DNA of 64,000 bases from Methylobacter sp. KS41. Lineage in GTDB: Bacteria > Pseudomonadota > Gammaproteobacteria > Methylococcales > Methylomonadaceae. Made by a program: the position numbers and the translations under genes. This document shows positions 18,601 to 26,730 of the stretch, piece after piece. The stretch is taken from positions 62,001 through 126,000 of the forward strand of contig PHSP01000004.1 in assembly GCA_002862125.1 (NCBI GenBank), written 5' to 3'. The notes under the pieces are model-generated. The model had not been told where the DNA came from and searched no databases. It saw only the letters and a program-made list of their open reading frames with translations. Every line of letters starts with the position of its first letter. Positions within the stretch are counted from its first letter, which is position 1.

Positions 18601-19534
18601 CCCCTCGATAGGTATCAGCCTTTATCCTGACAATGGCGACAGTTACGAAAACCTGTCTAAAAATGCCGATACCGCGCTATATCAAGCCAAAAAACTCGGC
18701 CGCAATCAATTTCAGTTTTTCACGCACAGCATGCAGCAACAGTCGCTAAGACGCATGGAAATTGAACATGATCTAAGACAGGCCATTTCACGCAATGAAT
18801 TGATGGTTTATTTTCAACCTCAAATCAATACGCAAACCTGGAAAATCATTGGCGCGGAAGCTTTATTGCGCTGGCGACATCCTGTTCATGGCATGATTCC
18901 ACCCGCTGAATTTATACCCGTGGCTGAGGACTGTGGATTAATCTTGCCGATTGGGGACTGGGTGCTTGAACAATCAATTGCCCAAGCCAGACAATGGCAT
19001 GATGCCGGCTTCCCTTTAACGATTGCCGTTAATCTTTCGTTAGCGCAATTTAGAGCTAAAACCTTATTTGAAAAAGTAAAACAAACCCTGGATTGCTTCC
19101 GGATGCCGCCGCAATTTCTTGAATTGGAACTGACTGAAAGTATTGCCATGCAGAATGCTGAAATGGCAATAGAAATTACTCACCAATTAACCGGACTCGG
19201 CATTAAACTTTCAATTGATGACTTTGGCACCGGGTATTCATCATTGAATTACCTGCAACGCTTTTCATTAGATAAACTTAAGATAGATCAATTATTTACG
19301 AGGAACATGACCAGCAATACAGAAAGTGAAAACATAGTGGATGCCATTATCAGCCTGGCAAAAAGTCTTAATTTAAAAACCATTGCTGAAGGTGTTGAAA
19401 CCGCGCAGCAACTGGATATGTTAAAGCAAAAAAACTGTGATGAAATTCAAGGATATTATTTCAGCAAGCCGATTCCTGCCGGCGAATTTATAACATTAAT
19501 GAAGAAAGGCTTTAAACCACCTGCACCTGGCTAA
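15692..19534 (+). CDS. Membrane PAS/GAF/GGDEF/EAL c-di-GMP protein with an ethylene-receptor-like sensor domain
   Basis: 1280 residues. The order is three transmembrane helices (about 20-110), a coiled coil (about 125-165), three PAS domains (about 175-530), a GAF domain (about 545-710), a PAS domain (about 725-850), a diguanylate cyclase domain with an intact GGDEF at 929-933 and a phosphodiesterase domain with an intact EAL at 1056-1058. Both enzymatic motifs look competent, so it could make and degrade c-di-GMP, one activity being controlled by the sensors. Residues 35-79 align without gaps, at a constant offset of 10, to the Arabidopsis ETR1 ethylene-binding domain. W63, F68, F71, G76, T78 and H79 are kept, but ETR1 D25, Y32, P36 and C65 are replaced by N35, F42, S46 and S75. 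Copper-dependent ethylene binding is therefore doubtful. AGG precedes the ATG. Confidence 0.9.
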   Translation: MQDVIDFLFGAKGMMPLGYSFQWNRFLLWLFAISNAVIAASFFSISFALSILVYKRKDIDFKWMFTLFSAFFFTSGITHALSVITIWNPVYGLAAIAGASTAIVSAVTAILLWPLILKALHLPRPSSLLLANKKLEDEILDHKQTKAQLILLNSELDRQVELRTRELQASESLLRKSLISSGIGSWEADLVKNKQTWSDNCFTLLGIPALQRPTWDDFLAVVHPEDRQQIIDLTHSHSESKTNYDVEYRLITTNGSMRWMRSAWQIEYDPAGKPSILRGIVQDVTGRKLSEQKNQQLANILEHSINEIYIINNKTLHFEHVNQGGINNLGYSLDELKNMTMRDIKPVFDSLFFNELIGQLLNGVKDRVIYETTFQRKNGTCYPVEICLQFFRNDPLYLVAICLDISERKAMERSLVDKHNLLLDMINNIPDYIFYKNTESEYLLCNKPVANYFNRPLEKIIGHNDFDLIDPATAQCFRQHDVSAMAQDKVCINEELITLPDGKEVLLETLKTPLKDNDGNVLGLIGIGRDITQRKMHEEKINILSNFYAILSKINHAIVQINNEKDLFSTVCAITANLQQVNMVWIGQPDALSGLFVPVAVEGKSKDYVTGLVVSVDPDIPEGQGPTGIAYREKQIVTVNDFQADHSTSPWHDNTERHFDWGSSCAIPVLRNQEPYAVLNVYSNKKDFFDADVLKLMAELSIDLSFALDFYAHETARRLAEEKLELSAKVFSQSKEAIMITDKNNHIISVNRAFTTVTGYEEPEVLGENPKMLASGLHDKEFFRIIWETLLVDNFWQGELYNRRKDGTIYPEWLSISVARDENGNIVHHIAIFTDVTEHKAIEQQLEHLAHYDSLTNLPNRLLLKSRVDYELIVSERHKTSFALLFIDLDHFKNINDSLGHTIGDQVLVEVGRRLLACVRDSDTVARLGGDEFNILLPDCNGISAAIVANKIIDSLTESILYQSYRLHITPSIGISLYPDNGDSYENLSKNADTALYQAKKLGRNQFQFFTHSMQQQSLRRMEIEHDLRQAISRNELMVYFQPQINTQTWKIIGAEALLRWRHPVHGMIPPAEFIPVAEDCGLILPIGDWVLEQSIAQARQWHDAGFPLTIAVNLSLAQFRAKTLFEKVKQTLDCFRMPPQFLELELTESIAMQNAEMAIEITHQLTGLGIKLSIDDFGTGYSSLNYLQRFSLDKLKIDQLFTRNMTSNTESENIVDAIISLAKSLNLKTIAEGVETAQQLDMLKQKNCDEIQGYYFSKPIPAGEFITLMKKGFKPPAPG

Positions 19535-19583
19535 TTAATCCTGGTTATTCTGTAATGGTCAACAAAAACCGGACACTTTGTCA

Positions 19584-20007
19584 GGGCGCTTTCAGTGCAA
19601 AAGGCGCCGACTTAGTCACGGTGACCAATGATGCCTACATCAACTCCGGCACGGTTGTGGACTTGCTCTTCAAGATCAAGCAAGAGCACGCCGGCATCCC
19701 ATTGACACTCGTCATGGACAACGCCCGTTACCAACGGTGCAACAAGGTGACGGAGCAAGCCAAAGCGCTGGGCATCGACATCCTTTTCCTACCCCCTTAT
19801 TCGCCTAATTTGAACTTGATTGAGCGTTTATGGAAGTTCACCAAAAAGAAATGCCTTTACAATCGCTATCACGAGACATTTTGCCATTTCAAGGAAGCCA
19901 TCGACGACTGCCTTAGTAAGGTAAAATCCACTTTCAAGGAACAAGTAAAAACACTTTTAAATCCAAAATTCCAGCTCTTTGAAAAATCCGCAGGCGTGAC
20001 CGCGTGA
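19584..20007 (+). pseudogene. IS630 transposase, C-terminal remnant
   Basis: Encodes the last 141 or so residues of the IS630 transposase, including the catalytic Asp of VMDNARYQR and the Glu of NLIERLWKF. It lacks the N-terminal helix-turn-helix and the first catalytic Asp, so it cannot be active. The frame happens to be open from an ATG at 19555 in unrelated flanking DNA. Confidence 0.92.
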
Positions 20008-20013
20008 GGTATA
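19584..20013 (+). mobile_element. IS630-family element, 3' fragment (left copy)
   Basis: 430 bp matching 27821-28250 of the intact element with one visible difference (T at 19962, C at 28199). It includes the right inverted repeat, ending GAGGTATA. The 5' 60% of the element, including the left inverted repeat, is missing. The near-identity implies recent duplication or conversion. Same orientation as the intact copy, with the arsenic genes between. Confidence 0.93.
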
Positions 20014-20212
20014 CATACGGCCATGGATTGCATTTTCTGAAAGTCCTCACCCCAGTCCTATCTTTGAGGGAAATTGGGGCGTTTGGTTTGAACCGAACAC
20101 AAAAGTTAGCTTTAACGCCCCTAAAGCGACGTTCGACGTAATTCTATTTGACTGTCTGTCGTTCAATGCGAGCTTACTTATCCTGCAAGCCAACCGCCTA
20201 ATGGTTATAAAA

Positions 20213-21082
20213 TCATATTTCGGAGACTGCTTCCTTCGTGGCCACCGCATAGATGACATTCGTCGTAATGGCGACCACCTGATTTTCGTCAAGATGTGAC
20301 AAGTTTTTCTCGCGTACATGAACCAAGGTTTCCGCATCAAGTTGCGCAAGCGTACCCCGATAGCCGCTGCCCATGGCAATAGACCACCAGTCCTCAGGCG
20401 AATTCAACGGATGCGTACCGGTTTCCGCCACGATGTTGTCGGTAAGTACTCCAGCCTCGGCGAGCATTTCGCGCAACCCGGACGGCTCTGAAATGCGATC
20501 CCAGGGATTGAAGTTCCGGTGAAGATCGGGGCGCACCATGCCAATGGCATCCCAGAAGGCGCTATTGGCCGGCTCGAAAAGGTCGGGGCCCCAGGTAGTT
20601 ATGGCCAGTCTGCCGCCGGGCCGAACTATGCGCCATAATTCCCTGACCGCTGCGGTCATATCGGGAACGAAGAAGACGCCGAATACGCAAACAACCGCAT
20701 CGAAACTGGCGTCCGGATAGCCCAAATCAAGCATGTCGGCGACTCGGAATTCGATGTTTTCAAGGCCTCTGGCCTCCGCCTTGGCTAAAGCCAAGGCAAT
20801 CAGGCGTTCGGCAAGATCAGCCGCCACCACTTTTCCATCGGGTCCAACCTGTTCGGCAGCAGGCAGTGCGGAACCTCCGCTGCCGGAACAGACATCCAGA
20901 ACCCGTTCCTCCGGACGCAAATCGATGCGTTCGATAGTTTTCCGGCCAAAGCAGTGCCAGAAGGCACTGACCGGGTGGTCGAAATAGTCGGCTGCCGTAT
21001 TGTAAGTCATCGCGGCTTTGGCTTTGGCTTCTTCAAGGTCATTCATGGACGTCTCGCTGTAAATATTCGGTCGATAGATCAT
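20213..21082 (-). CDS. Class I SAM-dependent methyltransferase at the end of the ars operon
   Basis: 289 residues with a UbiE/COQ5-like fold: motif I VLDVCSGSGGSALPAAE, a motif II acidic residue in VVAADLAERL, motif post-I FRVADMLDLGYPDASFDAVVCVFGV and motif III LRELWRIVRPGGRLAITTW-type sequence. It lacks the conserved Cys set of arsenite methyltransferase ArsM, so arsenic methylation is not supported. An internal ATG at 21046 is an alternative start. It lies 108 bp after acr3 on the same strand and is probably the last gene of the ars transcript. The substrate is unknown. Confidence 0.75.
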   Translation of the reverse strand: MIYRPNIYSETSMNDLEEAKAKAAMTYNTAADYFDHPVSAFWHCFGRKTIERIDLRPEERVLDVCSGSGGSALPAAEQVGPDGKVVAADLAERLIALALAKAEARGLENIEFRVADMLDLGYPDASFDAVVCVFGVFFVPDMTAAVRELWRIVRPGGRLAITTWGPDLFEPANSAFWDAIGMVRPDLHRNFNPWDRISEPSGLREMLAEAGVLTDNIVAETGTHPLNSPEDWWSIAMGSGYRGTLAQLDAETLVHVREKNLSHLDENQVVAITTNVIYAVATKEAVSEI

Positions 21083-21190
21083 TGCGGTAACTCTTATGGG
21101 GTGGTTTAACCCAACTCAGACAAATAGCAACATTGTCGATTCTACCAGTATGGCCATCATCTTCACGGAAGGTGTAGCCGATTTCTGAGG

Positions 21191-22426
21191 TTATTTCGGT
21201 TCTTCCTGTGCATCCAGGGTCTCATGGACGCAATGGGGGCAATAATAGACTTCTTGATCAACCAGCCGAGCCCGGAACAATGGCTTGGTGCCTCCTGCCC
21301 GTCCACACGCCACACAACGGATAGGCGTGAAGTATTTTTTCTTGAAGTAAAGGGCTACGTTGACCAAACCGATCAATACCGGAACCTCTACCAGAGGACC
21401 TATCACCGCAGCGAATGCCTCACCCGACTGAAGACCAAAAACCGCCACTGCCACGGCGATAGCCAGTTCGAAGTTGTTGCTGGCAGCGGTGAACGACAGC
21501 GTGGCGCTAATGCGATACCCGGCTCCGGCCTTGGCCGACATGTAAAAAGTGACCAGGAACATGAGTACAAAATAAATCACCAGCGGAATAGCGATACGCA
21601 CCACATCCAGAGGGAGCTGCACGATATATTCACCTTTGAGGGAAAACATCACCAGGATGGTAAATAGTAGAGCAATGAGGGTGATGGGGCTGATTTTGGG
21701 GATAAACTTTTCTTCATACCACTCTCGGCCTTTCTGCCTAACCATGACAAAACGGGTCAGCATACCGCCGAAAAAGGGAATTCCTAAATAAATGAGTACA
21801 CTTTCGGCAACTTGAGACATGGTAATCCGGACTTCCAGTCCGGAAGCGATTCCTAACCAGTCGGGTAGGACGGTCACGAAAATATAAGCATAGACAGAAA
21901 AGAACAGCATCTGGAAAATGGAGTTGAATGCCACCAGTCCGGCGCAATATTCCGTATCACCTTCGGCCAATTCGTTCCACACCAGAACCATGGCAATGCA
22001 GCGGGCCAGACCGATGATAATCAGCCCCACCATATATTCAGGATAGTCCCGGAGGAAAATAACCGCCAGCGCGAACATCAGGACGGGGCCGATAATCCAG
22101 TTCTGGATCAGGGATAGCGACAGAATCTTGAAGTTTTTGAAGACTTGGGGCAATTCCTCGTAGCGTACCTTGGCCAGTGGCGGATACATCATCAGGATGA
22201 GGCCAATGGCAATGGGAATGGACGTAGTCCCCACCTGAAAATGGGTCAGCCATGTAGTAACGCCGGGGATGAAGTTACCCACGGCCACACCACTCGCCAT
22301 CGTCATGAAAATCCACAACGTTAGAAACCGTTCCATGAATCCCAATCGTTTGGGGGCCGCGTGGGTTGAGCCTACTCCGGGTCGATCGTTAGTCTGTCCT
22401 GATTTATGGGGATTTTGTTTGCTCAT
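21191..22426 (-). CDS. acr3: ACR3-family arsenite efflux permease with a C-terminal zinc-ribbon-like tail
   Basis: 411 residues with about ten transmembrane segments. The ACR3 signature, including the functionally important Cys in TM4 ([16 protein letters not shown]) and [15 protein letters not shown], is present. AAGGAG precedes the ATG. ACR3 exports arsenite using the membrane potential/proton gradient and can couple to ArsA. ACR3 proteins usually end soon after TM10; here about 42 residues follow with two Cys pairs, C371-x2-C374 and C396-x2-C399, in a spacing that resembles a zinc ribbon or a thiol As(III)/metal site. It is part of the ars operon after arsI. Confidence 0.93.
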   Translation of the reverse strand: MSKQNPHKSGQTNDRPGVGSTHAAPKRLGFMERFLTLWIFMTMASGVAVGNFIPGVTTWLTHFQVGTTSIPIAIGLILMMYPPLAKVRYEELPQVFKNFKILSLSLIQNWIIGPVLMFALAVIFLRDYPEYMVGLIIIGLARCIAMVLVWNELAEGDTEYCAGLVAFNSIFQMLFFSVYAYIFVTVLPDWLGIASGLEVRITMSQVAESVLIYLGIPFFGGMLTRFVMVRQKGREWYEEKFIPKISPITLIALLFTILVMFSLKGEYIVQLPLDVVRIAIPLVIYFVLMFLVTFYMSAKAGAGYRISATLSFTAASNNFELAIAVAVAVFGLQSGEAFAAVIGPLVEVPVLIGLVNVALYFKKKYFTPIRCVACGRAGGTKPLFRARLVDQEVYYCPHCVHETLDAQEEPK

Positions 22427-22517
22427 GGATTTGCTCCTTAGGTTTGTAAAAGGGTAGCCGTACCAACCCGATCCTCTGGGTATCGGTTAATTTCGAGGTC
22501 GAAGGCAAGCCATTGGG

Positions 22518-22964
22518 CTACTCCGATGGTGTTACCGATTCGGACGGTTTACAGCAGGTCGAAACGGGTTCAAGTTGTATGACCGAGTCTTCGCCGAACA
22601 TCGGGATAGCATTCAATGAGTGGAAGGCTTCCCAAGCGATGCCTTGAGGATCGACTGTCCAGTATTTGTCGGATTGGGCATAACAGCAGGCAGCCTGTTT
22701 TTGGGGTGCAATGGGTAGGGCCGCAGTCGTCAGTCCCTGTTGCACCGCTTCCAGTTCTGCACCCGATTCAACCTGTATCCCCAGATGATCGAGTCCAGGT
22801 TTTTGTCCTCGGTTGGAGATGGCGAAGTTTATATGCGGATCGTCCAGCACCCACTTGGCATAATCGGCTTCGCAAACACTGGGCTCAGTTTGGAATAACG
22901 CCGTGTAGAAGCGGATATTCTCTTCGAGATCATTGACGGCGATGTGGATATGGAATCGCTTCAT
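22518..22964 (-). CDS. arsI: ArsI-type C-As lyase (VOC/glyoxalase fold)
   Basis: 148 residues of the vicinal-oxygen-chelate superfamily. Candidate Fe(II) ligands H5, H60 (LDHLGIQV) and E112 (WEAFH) are in place. The vicinal Cys pair C93-C94 (ACCYAQSDKYW) matches the pair that binds trivalent organoarsenicals in characterised ArsI. A further CC pair lies near the C-terminus (TCCKP). ArsI uses Fe(II) and O2 to split methylarsonite or trivalent aromatic arsenicals to arsenite. The close relative CadI is the alternative name, but the ars operon context favours ArsI. The arsenite formed would leave through the adjacent ACR3. Confidence 0.85.
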   Translation of the reverse strand: MKRFHIHIAVNDLEENIRFYTALFQTEPSVCEADYAKWVLDDPHINFAISNRGQKPGLDHLGIQVESGAELEAVQQGLTTAALPIAPQKQAACCYAQSDKYWTVDPQGIAWEAFHSLNAIPMFGEDSVIQLEPVSTCCKPSESVTPSE

Positions 22965-23014
22965 AGCGAATGCTCCGATAAGTTAATTTCAGTGAAATTT
23001 GTAGGCTGCCGACT

Positions 23015-23524
23015 TTAGGCGCCCATTTCATGCACAAGACCAATGTCGTCGATGTGGCGTTTAATAGTCATCGCGTCTAATTTGTCGATCGGCAGGCTGC
23101 AAAATAGCGATAGTCGCCGCTTGAGCAATAAATAAGTAGTAAAGAAGGCTTTTTGCTTTTCCTCGACGGTTCTGAAGAACCTTACAGAATCCTCGGTCCC
23201 CCATTGTGCCTGCATCGGCTGACCGGGCCAAACCGGGCAAGGTTCGTCAGCGGTTTTGTCGCAGACTGTGAAAATGAAATCAAAGCGCGGCGCACCGTGT
23301 GCGATGAATTCATCCCAATGTTTGCTGCGCAGACCGACTGTATCGTAATTGAGGCTTTGCAGCAGTTGGATGGCCAGGGGATTGACTTGACCGATGGGGT
23401 GACTGCCGGCACTAAAAGCTCGAAACCATCCGTTACCCATCTGATTCAGTATGGCTTCAGCCATGATGCTGCGAGCCGAATTCCAGGTACAGATAAACAG
23501 AACGCTGTAGGTTTTTTGAGCCAC
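23015..23524 (-). CDS. arsC: Arsenate reductase ArsC, LMW phosphatase-like (second copy)
   Basis: 169 residues of the thioredoxin-coupled ArsC family. The P-loop C12-x5-R18 reads CTWNSAR, and the redox relay cysteines C88 and C96 lie in VCDKTADEPCPVWPGQP. The family usually has Gly where Trp14 stands, an unusual substitution in the catalytic loop. Start GTG at 23524, 9 bp after the arsA stop. It reduces arsenate to arsenite. A second arsC lies at 25708-26187 in the same operon; the two are distinct in sequence, not a recent duplication. Confidence 0.9.
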   Translation of the reverse strand: MAQKTYSVLFICTWNSARSIMAEAILNQMGNGWFRAFSAGSHPIGQVNPLAIQLLQSLNYDTVGLRSKHWDEFIAHGAPRFDFIFTVCDKTADEPCPVWPGQPMQAQWGTEDSVRFFRTVEEKQKAFFTTYLLLKRRLSLFCSLPIDKLDAMTIKRHIDDIGLVHEMGA

Positions 23525-23532
23525 TTCAGCGT

Positions 23533-25311
23533 TCAGGATTGATTCGATCGGTCACCGGCCAATTCAAGCAAGCGTGTAACGCCCACCGGCTCTTCCTTAA
23601 GCAGTGGTACCACCGCATAACGTTGGGCATGCAATGTGGCGACGGCATTGATCTCGCGTAGTTCATTGGCGGCGCGCTGGCGCAGCAAAGGCGATTTGGC
23701 AGCAGCTGCGGCAACACTGGTATTGATGATCCAGGCCCAAGGTTCGATGCCTGCACGTCGCAAGTCAACTTGCAAGCTCGCGGCCTCCAGAACCGGCGTG
23801 GTTTCGGCCAGGGTGACAATCAGCACTTTCGTCTGTTTAGTGTCCTGCAATTGCATCATCGGCGTGGTGTAGTGCAGGCCGGAACTGCCTATCTGGCGCG
23901 ACACTTCACGGTGATAAGCGCCGGTCGCATCCAGCAGCAGCAAGGTGTGTCCGGTGGGGGCGGTATCCATCACCACGAACTTCTTGCCGGCCTCGCGGAT
24001 AATGCGGGAAAACGCCTGGAACACGGCGATTTCCTCGGTACAGGGCGAGCGCAGGTCTTCTTCCAGCAGTGCTCGGCCTTGTGCGTCGAGTTTTGCGCCT
24101 TTGGTCTTCAAAACATGTTCACGGTAATGCTCGATTTCGGCGACTGGGTCGATGCGGCTGACGGTCAGGTTGTCGAGTGCGCCATTCAGCGTTTCGGTCA
24201 AGTGAGCAGCCGGGTCGGAGGTCGTGAGATGCACGGGCAGTCCGCGATGCGCCAGCTCGACAGCGACTGCTGCCGCCAGCGTAGTTTTGCCGACGCCGCC
24301 TTTGCCCATTAGCATCACCAAGCCATGACCGTCTTTGGCAATGTCATCGACCAGTTCGGAAAGACTGGGTTCGTCGAGCTCGATGGGGGAATCTACCCTG
24401 ACGTGCCCTTGCATGGGTGTGTCAACCAGCAGTTGGCGCAGGGCATCCAGCCCAACCAGATTGAATGACTTAAGCATGACCTCATCACAGGGCAATCCCT
24501 TCAAAACTTCGGGAATATTGCTGAGGGCGGTCTGTTCACGTTCATGAATAGCAGCGGCCAATGGGTCATTGTCGGCCTCCGTGCGAGGCAGGATACCGTT
24601 GATGACCAGATACTGATGCTGAAAGCCAATCGCAGTCAGTTCTTCATGCGTGCGTGCGACTTCGCGCAAGGTGGCTTGCTGGGCGCGGGCCACCAGAATC
24701 AGCCGGGTACGGGTCTCATCGGCTAGCGCATCCACTGCCGCCTTGTATTGCTCCCGCTGCTTTTCCAGACCGGCCAGCGGGCCGAGACAAGACGCATCGC
24801 CTTTGCCTTCTTCAAGAAAGCCGCTCCAGGCGCCGGGCAGTTGCAACAGGCGAATGGTATGGCCGGTGGGTGCAGTATCGAAAACGATGTGATCATAGCC
24901 GGCGGTCAGCGCCGAATCGGTGAGTAGTGCGGTGAATTCATCAAACGCCGCAATCTCGGTCGTGCAGGCGCCGGACAGTTGTTCTTCGATACCTTTCACC
25001 ACCGCTTCGGGCAAAATCCCGCGTACCGGACCGACGATGCGATCGCGATAGGTCTGAGCCGCTGCTTGCGGATCGATCTCCAGCGCCGCCAGACCCGGCA
25101 CGGTCGGGATAGCAGTGATCCGGTTGCCGATGCTGATACCGAATACTTGACCGACGTTAGAGGCCGGGTCGGTGCTGACCAGCAACACCTGCCGCCCGGA
25201 ATCCGCCAACTGTATGGCCGTGGCGCAGGCAATCGAGGTCTTGCCGACGCCGCCCTTGCCGGTAAAAAACAGGAAGCGAGGCGGCTGGTCGAGAAATTTC
25301 ATGTCAGGCAT
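23533..25311 (-). CDS. arsA: Arsenite-translocating ATPase ArsA
   Basis: 592 residues in two homologous halves, each with a GKGGVGKT P-loop (about residues 18-25 and 335-342) and a DTAPTGHT signature. Metalloid-site cysteines appear in SGACTTEIAAFDEF and RSPCTEEIAVFQAF, matching C113 and C422 of plasmid R773 ArsA. It is a soluble ATPase that receives As(III) from ArsD and energises the efflux permease. The operon here has ACR3 rather than ArsB, so coupling to ACR3 is inferred. Lies 21 bp after arsD. Confidence 0.96.
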   Translation of the reverse strand: MPDMKFLDQPPRFLFFTGKGGVGKTSIACATAIQLADSGRQVLLVSTDPASNVGQVFGISIGNRITAIPTVPGLAALEIDPQAAAQTYRDRIVGPVRGILPEAVVKGIEEQLSGACTTEIAAFDEFTALLTDSALTAGYDHIVFDTAPTGHTIRLLQLPGAWSGFLEEGKGDASCLGPLAGLEKQREQYKAAVDALADETRTRLILVARAQQATLREVARTHEELTAIGFQHQYLVINGILPRTEADNDPLAAAIHEREQTALSNIPEVLKGLPCDEVMLKSFNLVGLDALRQLLVDTPMQGHVRVDSPIELDEPSLSELVDDIAKDGHGLVMLMGKGGVGKTTLAAAVAVELAHRGLPVHLTTSDPAAHLTETLNGALDNLTVSRIDPVAEIEHYREHVLKTKGAKLDAQGRALLEEDLRSPCTEEIAVFQAFSRIIREAGKKFVVMDTAPTGHTLLLLDATGAYHREVSRQIGSSGLHYTTPMMQLQDTKQTKVLIVTLAETTPVLEAASLQVDLRRAGIEPWAWIINTSVAAAAAKSPLLRQRAANELREINAVATLHAQRYAVVPLLKEEPVGVTRLLELAGDRSNQS

Positions 25312-25332
25312 AGCGGTTTTTCCAAAATGGGT

Positions 25333-25689
25333 TTAGCAGCATTTACTGCCGCTACAGCAAGCAGCCTCGGATTTTTCTTCGACTTGAGCTATTCCGGCCC
25401 AGCGTGCCAATTCGGCTCTATTCGGATAGCGACCCGCCAAGGCCACTTCATTGTCGACCAGAATCAACGGCAGAGCTTCAGCTCCGGAACGCTCCAGAAA
25501 ACCTTTCACGACCGGGTTTTCGGCAAAAGCCATCGGTTGCTGAGCCAGGTTGAAGCGCTCGATTTGTGCGCCGTTTTGCTTGGCCCAATCGACATCGGCA
25601 GAAAAGCCGACCAATTGCTGATCGACGTCCACGCCGCAGACGCCAGTGCTGCAACACAAGGCAGGGTCAAATACTTGAATGTTTGTCAT
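25333..25689 (-). CDS. arsD: ArsD arsenite metallochaperone
   Basis: 118 residues with the three vicinal cysteine sites of ArsD: C12-C13 with C18 (CCSTGVC), and C111-C112 and C117-C118 at the extreme C-terminus (CCSGSKCC). It hands As(III) or Sb(III) to ArsA and also acts as a weak trans repressor of ars operons. Positioned between arsC and arsA, as usual. Confidence 0.95.
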   Translation of the reverse strand: MTNIQVFDPALCCSTGVCGVDVDQQLVGFSADVDWAKQNGAQIERFNLAQQPMAFAENPVVKGFLERSGAEALPLILVDNEVALAGRYPNRAELARWAGIAQVEEKSEAACCSGSKCC

Positions 25690-25707
25690 GAGGGTTTTCC
25701 TTAAAGT

Positions 25708-26187
25708 TTAGGGTAATAAGGTGCCTATGCGATCCAGTTCCGCTTTCAGGCGTTTGTGGTCGTTTTGTAATTCGTTGAGCGGTAGCGCCAGAAAGGTTTC
25801 AATGCGGTAACGCAGAATGCGATAGGCGGTCATGAAAGCTGCATCGATTTCGGCATCGGTGCCGTCGACGTGGGCCGGGTCTTCGACACCCCAATGGCTG
25901 CGCAGCACCGGACCGAGATAAACCGGACAGGTTTCGTTGGCGGCGTTGCCGCAGACACTCAGCACGATATCGGGTGTTACTGGCAGGTCGTTCCAGGATT
26001 TACTGTAGTAGCCTTCGGTAGAAATGCCTTCCCGCTCCAGCAACGCCAGAGAGCGCGGATGCACCTGGCCGGTCGGTTTGCTGCCGGCACTCATCGCCCG
26101 CCAACCGGACGGTGCAAGATGGTTGAAAGTGGCTTCACCGAGAATGGAGCGGCAGGAATTACCCGTACAAAGAAAAAGTACATTCAT
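25708..26187 (-). CDS. arsC: Arsenate reductase ArsC, LMW phosphatase-like (first copy)
   Basis: 159 residues with P-loop CTGNSCRS (C7-x5-R13) and downstream cysteines in VCGNAANETCPVYLGP. The form is canonical compared with the copy at 23015-23524. Its start overlaps the arsR stop by 4 bp (ATGA), so it is translationally coupled to the regulator. Converts arsenate to arsenite for export. Confidence 0.92.
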   Translation of the reverse strand: MNVLFLCTGNSCRSILGEATFNHLAPSGWRAMSAGSKPTGQVHPRSLALLEREGISTEGYYSKSWNDLPVTPDIVLSVCGNAANETCPVYLGPVLRSHWGVEDPAHVDGTDAEIDAAFMTAYRILRYRIETFLALPLNELQNDHKRLKAELDRIGTLLP

Positions 26188-26567
26188 AAATAAGCGTCTA
26201 TTTGGTCTATTTGAGGGGTTGAAAGAGTCGTTTCACTGTCACAACGGTCCGATGCTGAATTGCTCTCAAAGCAATGCTCAGGATGGCCGGTACAGCATTC
26301 GGCGGTCAGATAAACAATCAGTTCCTGCATGATGGGCAGATTGGCGCGATAGCGCTGGTAGCGGCCTTCCTGGGTAACATTGAGCAAACCGGCCTGAGTC
26401 ATTGCTTTAAGATGAAAAGAAAGGTTGGTGGGCGGCAAAGCCAGCAGCGTTGAAATTTCCCCGGCAACCAGGCCGTTGGGGGCATTTTTAACCAGCAGCC
26501 GAAACACATCCAGCCTGACGCCGGAAGCCAACGAATCAAATAGTGTTGTTGCAAGTTTTTTATCCAT
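26184..26567 (-). CDS. arsR: ArsR-family repressor heading the ars operon
   Basis: 127 residues with a winged helix-turn-helix (LVAGEISTLLALPPTNLSFHLKAMTQAGLL). The metalloid-sensing cysteines are not in the DNA-binding helix but after the core, in AECCTGHPEHC, as in the Acidithiobacillus-type ArsR where a C-terminal Cys triad binds As(III). A Ser/Thr-rich tail follows. It is the first gene of the minus-strand operon and is presumed autoregulatory. Confidence 0.9.
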   Translation of the reverse strand: MDKKLATTLFDSLASGVRLDVFRLLVKNAPNGLVAGEISTLLALPPTNLSFHLKAMTQAGLLNVTQEGRYQRYRANLPIMQELIVYLTAECCTGHPEHCFESNSASDRCDSETTLSTPQIDQIDAYL

Positions 26568-26579
26568 AAATCAATTATA

Positions 26580-26591
26580 CAATAATTATTG
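26580..26591. promoter_or_regulatory. Candidate ArsR operator (12-bp perfect palindrome)
   Basis: CAATAATTATTG is a perfect AT-rich dyad 12 bp upstream of the arsR start at 26567, within the 163-bp divergent promoter region. ArsR proteins bind AT-rich dyads at such positions. The site is inferred from symmetry and place only. Confidence 0.35.
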
Positions 26592-26730
26592 AAATATAAA
26601 AAAATAGTGGCAAATTTTGTTTTCAGTAGGCCGGTATATTTTCATTCGTTAGCTATTCATTTCGAATCAAAAGTTGAACTGCTAAATATTCTAATATATG
26701 CTTATCCGTATAATTATAACTGAGTTAAAA

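Noticed and set aside
20213-21082. Arsenite methyltransferase ArsM
   Set aside because: Despite its place in the ars operon it lacks the conserved cysteines of ArsM; called only as a class I methyltransferase.
24979-25704. 241-codon frame on the plus strand opposite arsA/arsD
   Set aside because: It lies entirely antisense to well-conserved arsA and arsD and has no recognisable domain; a shadow of biased codon use.
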